Assembly: GCA_029287555.1 (NCBI GenBank)
Contig: JARFQX010000972.1
Coordinates: 1-5,266 of the forward strand
Source of the DNA: Rubripirellula sp.
GTDB lineage: Bacteria > Planctomycetota > Planctomycetia > Pirellulales > Pirellulaceae
DNA: 5,266 nucleotides
Reading direction: 5' to 3'
Made by a program: the position numbers and the translations under genes. This document shows, piece by piece, positions 1 to 5,266 of the stretch. The notes beneath the pieces are model-generated. The model was not told the origin of the DNA. It was given only the letters and a program-made list of their open reading frames with translations, and searched no databases. Within the stretch, counting starts at the first letter, position 1. Every line of letters starts with the position of its first letter.

Positions 1-2252
1 CGGTAGGTGCGTGAGCCGAGGATCAAACGATGCACGAACTTGATGCTCCACCCGCTGCGCACAAACTCGAGGGCTAACCAATCGAGCAACTCTGGATGCG
101 AGGGTCGGTCACCTTGCACACCGAAGTTTTCGAGCGTCCCCACTAAGCCGGTGCCGAAATGGTGGTACCAAATCCGATTGACCATGACGCGAGCGGTCAG
201 CGGATGTTCGGGCCGGGTGAGCCAGCGGGCAAAGGCAAGTCGACGCCCCGTCTTGTTCGTGCCACCGGGAAATGGTGGCTCGACGGCAAACCCAGTCTTG
301 CCATCCGTCAACACCGAGGGAACACCCGGTCCGACCGGCCGTCCCGGTTGATTGTGCTCACCGCGTCGCAGGATGTACGTTGGCGAGGGGCGTCCGAGAT
401 CCCACAGTGCGCGAATCGTCAGCGGTGGAATCATCTTGCGACGAAGCAACTGAATCTCTCGATCGATCGACGCGATCCGACGCCTTGTCTCCAGAACGAT
501 TGTCGGTTGGTCGACATCGGGAAGAATCTCGGCACGTTGCAAACGCTCCACCAGAAGCCGTTGGGGCAGCGTACGTGTGTTGTCGGCGACCCGCAGCGCC
601 CGCCGCGTCGACCGATTGTCGTCTTCCGATTGGTCGGGGTAGTGATGGCGCAGCAAGGCGAGTTGCAACTCATCTTTCAATCGCTTGCGTTCTGTTTCAA
701 GCCGCTTGGTCGCCTTTTCCAAGGGAGGATTCGTTTGGGCGATGCGGCCACGGTGCTCGGACGTCCCGACGTTCAATTTCCGCGTCTTGAAACTACTCCA
801 ATCGTGTTCATCCAACGCGCCCTGGAATACCGCTTTGAAACGATAGTAATCACGCTGGGGAATTGGATCGTACTTGTGGGAATGGCATCGGGCGCACTCC
901 ATCGTCAGCCCCATCAAGCCAGAGCTGACCACCGTGATCGCGTCGCTGATCACCTTCAGCCGTTCGGGAACAAAGTTCATCGTGCGTGAACCCGTTTCAT
1001 CGATTCCCATTCGCAAGAAGCCCGTGGCCACCAGGTTTTGGACCATCTCGTTGGTGATTTCGCTCGCCTGTTCATAATCAATCAATTCGTCACCGGCGAG
1101 CTGCTCGATCAGGAATCGATCGTACGGCTTGTCTTCGTTGAAAGCACGGATCACGTAGTCGCGGTACTTCCACGCGACCGGACGGATCGGGTCGGCCGAA
1201 ATGCCTCCTTCGGAATCGGCGTAGCCGGCCAAGTCAAGCCAATAGCGTCCCCAACGCTCGCCGTAGTGCGGGGAAGCCAGGACGTGATCGACCATGCGGG
1301 AATACCAGTCAGGATGCTCGCTGTGTCGCCAACGGTGGTACTCCTCCAGACTCGGGGGCATCCCGATCAAATCGAGATAGACTCGGCGAATCAACGTGTC
1401 GCGATCGGCCGGTGGTGATAGCTCCAAGTCAACTTGGCGCAACTTGGCCTGAATGAAATCATCGATGCAACGTCCGACGACCGGCCGCTGCGGCGGCTGG
1501 AACGCCCAATGTTGTCGGTCCGCATCGCTAACCAATGGATCGCGCTTGGTCGTCGCCACATCAGGTTGGACATCGCCCCGCGGCGCCCCAGCCCCGATCC
1601 AATCTCGCAGACGTTGGACCTCCGACGAAGCAGGCCGACGGACGAAGAACTTTAACAACAACTCGCTCGGAGGGCACTCGCCACTCTCAATCCGACGGAT
1701 CATCAAACTCGCGTCGGGATTACCGGGAACCATTGCCGGACCGCTCTTTCCGCCGGCCAGCATGCCCCGGTGCGTGCGCAAGTCGAGGCCACCACTTTGC
1801 AGCCGAGCGCCGTGACACGTTGTGCAGCGAAGCAAGACGATCGGCAAGACATCATGCTCGGTCAGTCCAGCCGAACCCGTGGCATCAATCTCGGACATCG
1901 GACCTGCGGTTTCGATCCAACGCCGCAGCAATTCGATTTCCCGCTCGTCGAGTTCCGATTCACCGGACGGCGGCATCTCGCGACTCTCGACTAGCTGCCA
2001 CAGCAAGCTCTCGTCGAGCTGTGAAGCCAACAACGGTTCGCCCGACTCGCCCCCGGCGCGGACCCCGGCCCGAGAAGAGAGGTCAAGGTCGGCCTTGTGA
2101 ACCGTCGCCCCGTGACACTTGCCACATTTGTCCATTAGCAACGGCTGGATGTCGCGATCAAAGTCAGGCTTCCCAGCATTTGCCGCGCAGATCGCAACCG
2201 GCCCCCAGCAGGCGGCGCCGAAGCATAGCAGAAGCAAGTGCCGAGCAAACAT
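1..2252 (-). CDS. Secreted PSCyt1-PSCyt1-PSCyt2(DUF1549)-PSD1(DUF1553) multi-heme protein, C-terminus cut by window edge
   Basis: One frame stays open from ATG at 2252 to the left edge, giving 750 codons with no stop. Residues 1-26 look like a Sec signal peptide: Arg4/His5, a Leu/Ala-rich core, then Ala-Asn-Ala as the cleavage site. Two PSCyt1-type cytochrome c domains follow (about 31-118 and 131-225), with heme motifs CGKCH (43-47) and CTTCH (143-147). The first carries the usual MPP (Met93); the second has CPP (Cys193). PSCyt2 spans about 262-475, with GERWGRYWLDLA (331-342) and a third heme-type motif, CARCH (453-457). A charged, probably helical stretch (508-610) leads into PSD1 (from about 668), recognisable by VNRIWYHHFGTGLV (691-704). 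Full proteins of this family are roughly 900-1100 residues, so 100 or more are missing. An in-frame TGA (2292-2294) and no other in-frame start upstream fix the ATG; no Shine-Dalgarno is visible. It should act in the periplasm, perhaps in electron transfer or carbohydrate use; the function is not established. Confidence 0.93.
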   Translation of the reverse strand, partial: MFARHLLLLCFGAACWGPVAICAANAGKPDFDRDIQPLLMDKCGKCHGATVHKADLDLSSRAGVRAGGESGEPLLASQLDESLLWQLVESREMPPSGESELDEREIELLRRWIETAGPMSEIDATGSAGLTEHDVLPIVLLRCTTCHGARLQSGGLDLRTHRGMLAGGKSGPAMVPGNPDASLMIRRIESGECPPSELLLKFFVRRPASSEVQRLRDWIGAGAPRGDVQPDVATTKRDPLVSDADRQHWAFQPPQRPVVGRCIDDFIQAKLRQVDLELSPPADRDTLIRRVYLDLIGMPPSLEEYHRWRHSEHPDWYSRMVDHVLASPHYGERWGRYWLDLAGYADSEGGISADPIRPVAWKYRDYVIRAFNEDKPYDRFLIEQLAGDELIDYEQASEITNEMVQNLVATGFLRMGIDETGSRTMNFVPERLKVISDAITVVSSGLMGLTMECARCHSHKYDPIPQRDYYRFKAVFQGALDEHDWSSFKTRKLNVGTSEHRGRIAQTNPPLEKATKRLETERKRLKDELQLALLRHHYPDQSEDDNRSTRRALRVADNTRTLPQRLLVERLQRAEILPDVDQPTIVLETRRRIASIDREIQLLRRKMIPPLTIRALWDLGRPSPTYILRRGEHNQPGRPVGPGVPSVLTDGKTGFAVEPPFPGGTNKTGRRLAFARWLTRPEHPLTARVMVNRIWYHHFGTGLVGTLENFGVQGDRPSHPELLDWLALEFVRSGWSIKFVHRLILGSRTY

Positions 2253-2293
2253 GGAGAGACGAAAGGCAGGCGGAGGTAGGCGGGATGATCCTC

Positions 2294-2323
2294 ATTCTAA
2301 TGACTCACGGCCACGGAGGACAA
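2294..2323 (-). promoter_or_regulatory. Weak candidate sigma70-like promoter in the 79-base gap before the cytochrome gene
   Basis: The gap 2253-2331 is the only intergenic space here large enough for a promoter. Read on the minus strand it holds TTGTCC (2323-2318), an 18-base spacer and TAGAAT (2299-2294), matching the sigma70 consensus at 4/6 and 5/6 positions, with the -10 box 41 bases upstream of the ATG. No strong hairpin terminator for the preceding gene is present; the only inverted repeat I see is TCATT-CT-AATGA, which is too short. A match of this quality can arise by chance, and planctomycete promoters are not well modelled by the E. coli consensus. The cytochrome gene may simply be read through from upstream. 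Confidence 0.2.
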
Positions 2324-2331
2324 ACAATCGA

Positions 2332-3249
2332 CTACGAACGATGGCCCAGAGTCCCCTGCATCATTACAAAAAGTCGATCGACTTCGTCACGGGTCTCCCG
2401 ATCGAGTTGCCAGGCGGTGGGGGCGCGACGCGAATCGCAGTGGAACAGGCCCCGTTTGACCATCAAGTACTTCTCAATCGCCAAGAACCCATCCAACCCG
2501 GCTTGGAGTTGCAGGTTGACGATGGCGGCAAGCGGAAAGTAGACGCGATAGGCCCGTGGCTCATCCCCAGACTCCAGCGCCCGCCAAATCGCCACGATTC
2601 CGTCGAGTAAATCGGTTCCCGGCATGGTCCCCACGATGCCTCGTCGATAGGCGTCGATCAAAAGGATGCCGCCAGAACCATCGAAGATCCTTGCGCGGCC
2701 ATCGGTCTGGTCCCGCAGGAGCGACAGGTTCGGTCCGATCGGAGCGGCTTCCGGTTTGAACAGCACTTTCATTTCGCCGAAACGCTGCAACAATCGCACG
2801 AACAAATCGATCGTCAACGCGTCGCCGACATAGGACGACGCATCCTGCACAATCAGCGGCAACTCGGTGGCCTCGGCAATCTCACAGAAGTAGCGCCACA
2901 GTTCATCTTCGGGAAGCGCCGTGTGAAGTGGCGGGATCGCCATCACCGCACGACAACCGGACTTCGCGGCGCGACGAGCCAGAATCTTGGCCTGGTGAGT
3001 GCTTTCGGCTCCGACGCTGGTGATGACAACGCCTCGATCTCCGCTCTTCGAAACCAATTCATCTGTCAACTGCGCTCGCTCGTCATTGGTCAAACGCAGC
3101 ACCTCGGAGACCATCGCAGCAACGACTCCATCCGCCCCGGTGTGGTAGGCCCAGTCGACTTCGCGCCGCAGACTCTCGACATCGATTTCACCGCCGTCGA
3201 GGAAAGGCGTGTGGATCACCGGCAGAACACCGCGCACTTCAAGGCTCAC
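2332..3249 (-). CDS. Dihydrodipicolinate synthase/N-acetylneuraminate lyase family protein, probable 2-keto-3-deoxy sugar-acid dehydratase or aldolase
   Basis: This is a complete protein of 305 residues, close to the usual 290-310 for this class I aldolase family of (beta/alpha)8 barrels. It opens with RGVLPVIHTPF (6-16), the typical first strand. Lys165, in FKPE, sits where the Schiff-base lysine is expected. The usual GTTGE loop reads AMVSE (45-49), and Gln135-Asp136 stand where DapA has the catalytic Tyr and Asn. A true lysine-biosynthesis DapA is therefore unlikely. The Lys-x-Glu pair (165/167) and RRGIVGTMPG (202-211) recall L-2-keto-3-deoxyarabonate dehydratase-like members. There is no signal peptide, so it is cytosolic. 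The start is GTG, chosen for its clear Shine-Dalgarno (3256-3261) and full N-terminal strand; it lies 12 bases after the dehydratase stop. By context it would act on that enzyme's 2-keto-3-deoxy product. The family is certain; the reaction is inferred. Confidence 0.9.
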   Translation of the reverse strand: MSLEVRGVLPVIHTPFLDGGEIDVESLRREVDWAYHTGADGVVAAMVSEVLRLTNDERAQLTDELVSKSGDRGVVITSVGAESTHQAKILARRAAKSGCRAVMAIPPLHTALPEDELWRYFCEIAEATELPLIVQDASSYVGDALTIDLFVRLLQRFGEMKVLFKPEAAPIGPNLSLLRDQTDGRARIFDGSGGILLIDAYRRGIVGTMPGTDLLDGIVAIWRALESGDEPRAYRVYFPLAAIVNLQLQAGLDGFLAIEKYLMVKRGLFHCDSRRAPTAWQLDRETRDEVDRLFVMMQGTLGHRS

Positions 3250-3255
3250 TTGTGA

Positions 3256-3261
3256 CTCCCT
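3256..3261 (-). promoter_or_regulatory. Shine-Dalgarno site deciding the GTG start of the aldolase-family gene
   Basis: On the minus strand AGGGAG directly follows the TAA stop of the dehydratase gene (3264-3262) and precedes GTG (3249-3247) by 6 bases. It is the only convincing ribosome binding site in the window. It supports the GTG start and suggests that ribosomes ending the upstream gene can reinitiate here. Confidence 0.75.
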
Positions 3262-4440
3262 TTACCAATCGCCCACGCTGCCATCGCGGTACCAGACCCG
3301 CTGCGGCAACTCCTGTTCAAAGGGGTGTTTCTTGACCTCCGATTCGCGAATCTCAATGCCAAGCCCCGGTCGCAAGTTGGGCGTAACGGTTCGGGTCTTT
3401 GGATCCACCAAGAAACCTTCCTCGACCACATCATCGCGCCACGGCACGTCCGAGTGCACCGATTCGCAGATGACGTACGAAGGTTGGGCAAAACCGAATT
3501 CAAGCGATGCGGCTGTGCTGACCGGACCTTGCGGATTGTGTGGAGCCAGTGCGATGCGATGTGCGTCCGCCAAGGCCGCAATTCGACTCGCCTCACTGAA
3601 GCCTCCGCAGTGCGTCAAATCCAGCTGACAAACTTCGCAACCACGGGCCGCGAATAGATCTCGAAAAGCGGCCAAATGCGTCAGCCGTTCGCCAGTGGCG
3701 ATCGGCGTGCTGACCGCTGCATTGATCGCCGCCAAGCCATCGATGCTCTCCGGCCAGCAAGGCTCCTCGAGAAAGTAAAGTCCAAACGGTTCGAGTGCAC
3801 GTGCGAACTGCATGCCCATCGCCGGCGAGGGTCGGGCGTGGCAATCGACCATGATGTCAACCTCGTCACCAACCGCCTCACGCATCTTGGCCACGCACGC
3901 CTCGGCAGCGCGAATCGGCTGGAGACCTTCCAACGGCATCGTTGGCGGCACGGCCATCGACTTGAACGCCGAAAAACCATCCGTGGTCGCTTTAGCAGCC
4001 AGATCCGCAAACGCGTTGGCGTTGTCCACCGGTGTCTCGTAGAAGCGTTCCAGATCACCACCGCCCAAGTGGCAATAGAGCCGGATGCGGTCGCGCACCG
4101 GACCACCCCAAAGCCGGTGACAGGGAACGCCGTGTACCTTTCCGAGGATGTCCCAGAGGGCAAGATCGATGGCGGCAATCGCCGTGGATCGGACGACCCC
4201 GCTGCCGTGCCAAAAATGTTGCCGCCACATGGTCTGCCAAAGTTTTTCGATGGCAATCGGATCTTCGCCGATAAGCAGCGGCTGCAGATCCTCGATCGCA
4301 CCAAGAACGCTGCGCGTGTGCCACTCGAGTGTCGCCTCGCCCCATCCGTAAAGCCCGGGTTGATCGGTCATCACTTTGACGAAGATCCAGTTGCGCATCC
4401 GCGCGTGGCAGACCAACGTTTCGATCCGTTCAATTTTCAT
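3262..4440 (-). CDS. Mandelate racemase/muconate lactonizing enzyme family sugar-acid dehydratase, galactonate dehydratase-like
   Basis: This is a complete 392-residue enolase-superfamily enzyme, slightly longer than E. coli DgoD (382). Residues 1-125 form the capping domain and the rest the barrel. Expected active-site residues are present: metal ligands Asp199, Glu225 (in FLEEP) and Glu251 (in ATGERL), with His201, Asp274, His301 (in APHNPQGP) and Glu326 (in CESVHSD). From memory of DgoD (D183, H185, E209, E235, D258, H285, E310), every one is shifted by exactly 16 residues, so a complete Mg-dependent machinery of that subgroup is present. The likely reaction is loss of water from an aldonate to give a 2-keto-3-deoxy acid, in the cytosol. 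The substrate (galactonate, fuconate, rhamnonate, arabinonate or other) cannot be read from sequence. The gene starts 24 bases after the ceramidase-like gene, has no obvious Shine-Dalgarno, and is followed closely by the aldolase-family gene that could use its product. Confidence 0.93.
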   Translation of the reverse strand: MKIERIETLVCHARMRNWIFVKVMTDQPGLYGWGEATLEWHTRSVLGAIEDLQPLLIGEDPIAIEKLWQTMWRQHFWHGSGVVRSTAIAAIDLALWDILGKVHGVPCHRLWGGPVRDRIRLYCHLGGGDLERFYETPVDNANAFADLAAKATTDGFSAFKSMAVPPTMPLEGLQPIRAAEACVAKMREAVGDEVDIMVDCHARPSPAMGMQFARALEPFGLYFLEEPCWPESIDGLAAINAAVSTPIATGERLTHLAAFRDLFAARGCEVCQLDLTHCGGFSEASRIAALADAHRIALAPHNPQGPVSTAASLEFGFAQPSYVICESVHSDVPWRDDVVEEGFLVDPKTRTVTPNLRPGLGIEIRESEVKKHPFEQELPQRVWYRDGSVGDW

Positions 4441-4464
4441 TCAATCGTCTGAGTCGACATCGGG

Positions 4465-5266
4465 TCATGGATCCTTCGAAGCGGTCTGCAGCGATTGAAG
4501 CAACCCAATGGTCTCGGCGATCAACTTCTTGTCAGCTTCATGACCATAGGGAGTACGTTCGACTTCGTAACCGCCCTGGTCATATTCACAGGTCATCGGC
4601 AGGTAGTCGCCACCGACCCCGTCGGAATAGCCACAGAACATCGTCACGGCGAAGGGGGACGCCTTACGCACCTCAACGCCGATTTCCGCGAAAGGTTCGC
4701 CCGGCATCGACACGATTCCCACCTCGCCGAGTTGCCACACTTCAACTTCCACCTCAATCGGAGTGTCGAGAACCGGCTTCTTCCATTTCGTCAACAGATC
4801 GCGGAATCGCCTCACTCGGGCCTCGGCTTGATGGATCTTCCAAGGGTCCTTGGTGGTGCGAGCGAGTGTCGCTTTGCGGACCGCATCGTCGAGCCGCATC
4901 GACATCGCTTCGATCTCACTTGCCGAATACTGCCGCCGCGGCAAGCGGATCACTTTGCGGCGATGGACCAGCGTGCCATCGCGGGGACCCTTGACTCGCC
5001 AATGCTGCTTGGCCTGATACGCCGTCGATTCCACGAACCCTTCAAAGGTCGGCACTCGATGGACGGTCTCGATTCCCAGCGCCAACGAAGCGGCACTATG
5101 CCCCAAGATTGCACCGAGACGATGGGCGACGCCCAAGTCTCCGGTAAAACCCTCGATCGGTCCCTGGTTACCCGCGGCGCCTTGAAAGAACAGGCATCTT
5201 GCCGTCGGCATTGCATCTTCGACCACGCGTCGGACCATGCCGATCCAATCTGGCGAGATCATCTTG
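4465..5266 (-). CDS. Neutral/alkaline non-lysosomal ceramidase-like protein, N-terminus cut by window edge
   Basis: The frame is open from the right edge to TGA at 4467-4465, giving 266 codons; the true start lies beyond 5266. Counting from the first Met in the window (5262), FFQGAAGNQGP (25-35) resembles the conserved loop of neutral ceramidase-like proteins. PGE (187-189) and DYLP (219-222) fall where neutral ceramidases carry their zinc-binding Glu and Tyr. EYDQGGYEVERTPYG (226-240) is the usual C-terminal signature of planctomycete members. Residues 101-162 are highly charged and probably helical. About 200 N-terminal residues, including the expected zinc-binding histidines and any signal peptide, are not visible, so neither activity nor location can be judged. 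Many such bacterial proteins are annotated as ceramidase-like without proof, and the substrate may be another amide or ester. It is the first visible gene of the same-strand cluster. Family assignment is fairly sure; function is not. Confidence 0.8.
   Translation of the reverse strand, partial: KMISPDWIGMVRRVVEDAMPTARCLFFQGAAGNQGPIEGFTGDLGVAHRLGAILGHSAASLALGIETVHRVPTFEGFVESTAYQAKQHWRVKGPRDGTLVHRRKVIRLPRRQYSASEIEAMSMRLDDAVRKATLARTTKDPWKIHQAEARVRRFRDLLTKWKKPVLDTPIEVEVEVWQLGEVGIVSMPGEPFAEIGVEVRKASPFAVTMFCGYSDGVGGDYLPMTCEYDQGGYEVERTPYGHEADKKLIAETIGLLQSLQTASKDP

Noticed and set aside
458..475. Run of GATC/CGAT repeats
   Set aside because: It encodes the Ala-Ser-Ile-Asp-Arg-Glu stretch of the cytochrome protein and is too short and irregular for a repeat array or origin.
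159..989. Plus-strand open frame (276 codons) opposite the PSCyt2/PSD1 part
   Set aside because: The opposite strand encodes unmistakable family motifs (CARCH, VNRIWYHHFGTG) throughout this stretch, and the plus-strand product shows no family signature.
2184..2252. Possible lipoprotein signal, because Cys10, Cys15 and Cys22 lie in the N-terminal hydrophobic segment
   Set aside because: None fits a lipobox: Cys10 follows Leu-Leu-Leu, Cys15 follows Gly-Ala-Ala, and Cys22 follows Val-Ala-Ile. The Ala-Asn-Ala site at 24-26 fits ordinary signal peptidase I better.
2371..2384. Perfect 14-base palindrome AAGTCGATCGACTT
   Set aside because: It lies inside the aldolase-family coding sequence, with no second copy noticed, and a palindrome of this length is not improbable in 5 kb. 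Not called as an operator.
1535..2542. Long plus-strand open frame (335 codons) opposite the cytochrome gene and the end of the aldolase-family gene
   Set aside because: Its translation is dominated by Arg, Ser, Pro and Gln with no recognisable domain, and it spans two well-supported minus-strand genes. It is an antisense shadow of GC-rich coding sequence.
2332..3249. Naming the aldolase-family gene dapA
   Set aside because: The Thr-Thr loop and catalytic Tyr of true DapA are absent, and the neighbours are sugar-acid enzymes rather than lysine biosynthesis genes.
3676..4452. Plus-strand open frame (258 codons) opposite the dehydratase gene
   Set aside because: It mirrors the dehydratase reading frame and its translation resembles no family; the minus strand contains the complete catalytic set.
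4430..4468. Tiny minus-strand frame of 12 codons whose ATG overlaps the ceramidase-like TGA as ATGA and which ends just inside the dehydratase gene
   Set aside because: It could in principle carry ribosomes to the dehydratase start, but there is no Shine-Dalgarno and no sign of conservation; a frame this short arises easily by chance.

Overview
The window looks like a piece of a planctomycete chromosome, most likely Pirellulaceae (Rhodopirellula-like). The main reason is the leftmost gene, which encodes a secreted multi-heme protein with PSCyt1 (planctomycete cytochrome C), PSCyt2 (DUF1549) and PSD1 (DUF1553) domains, an architecture greatly expanded in Planctomycetota. The base composition is moderately GC-rich, Shine-Dalgarno sites are sparse, and a ceramidase-like protein of the type common in that phylum is also present. 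The species cannot be named from the sequence.

Four genes fill almost the whole window, all on the minus strand, so transcription runs right to left. In that order they are: (1) the C-terminal 266 codons of a neutral/alkaline ceramidase-like protein (5266-4465, start beyond the right edge); (2) an enolase-superfamily sugar-acid dehydratase of the galactonate dehydratase type (4440-3262); (3) a dihydrodipicolinate synthase/aldolase-family protein whose sequence resembles 2-keto-3-deoxy sugar-acid dehydratases or aldolases (3249-2332, GTG start); (4) a PSCyt1-PSCyt1-PSCyt2-PSD1 protein (2252 to the left edge, 750 codons visible, C-terminus missing). The gaps are 24, 12 and 79 bases. No stretch of 300 bases lacks a gene, and no tRNA, rRNA, CRISPR, IS element or convincing terminator was seen.

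Genes 2 and 3 make biochemical sense as consecutive steps: an aldonate is dehydrated to a 2-keto-3-deoxy acid, which is then dehydrated again or cleaved to pyruvate plus an aldehyde. Both look cytosolic. Gene 4 carries a signal peptide and three CxxCH motifs, so it should act outside the cytoplasmic membrane. Gene 1 is a putative metal-dependent hydrolase of unknown substrate. My reading is a small operon for using a sugar acid or glycoconjugate, with an exported cytochrome-type protein attached. The substrate and the link between the exported and cytosolic parts are inference. The most unusual details are a tandem pair of PSCyt1 domains whose second copy has Cys where Met normally precedes Pro-Pro, and an aldolase-family enzyme that keeps the Schiff-base lysine but has lost the usual Thr-Thr and Tyr active-site positions.
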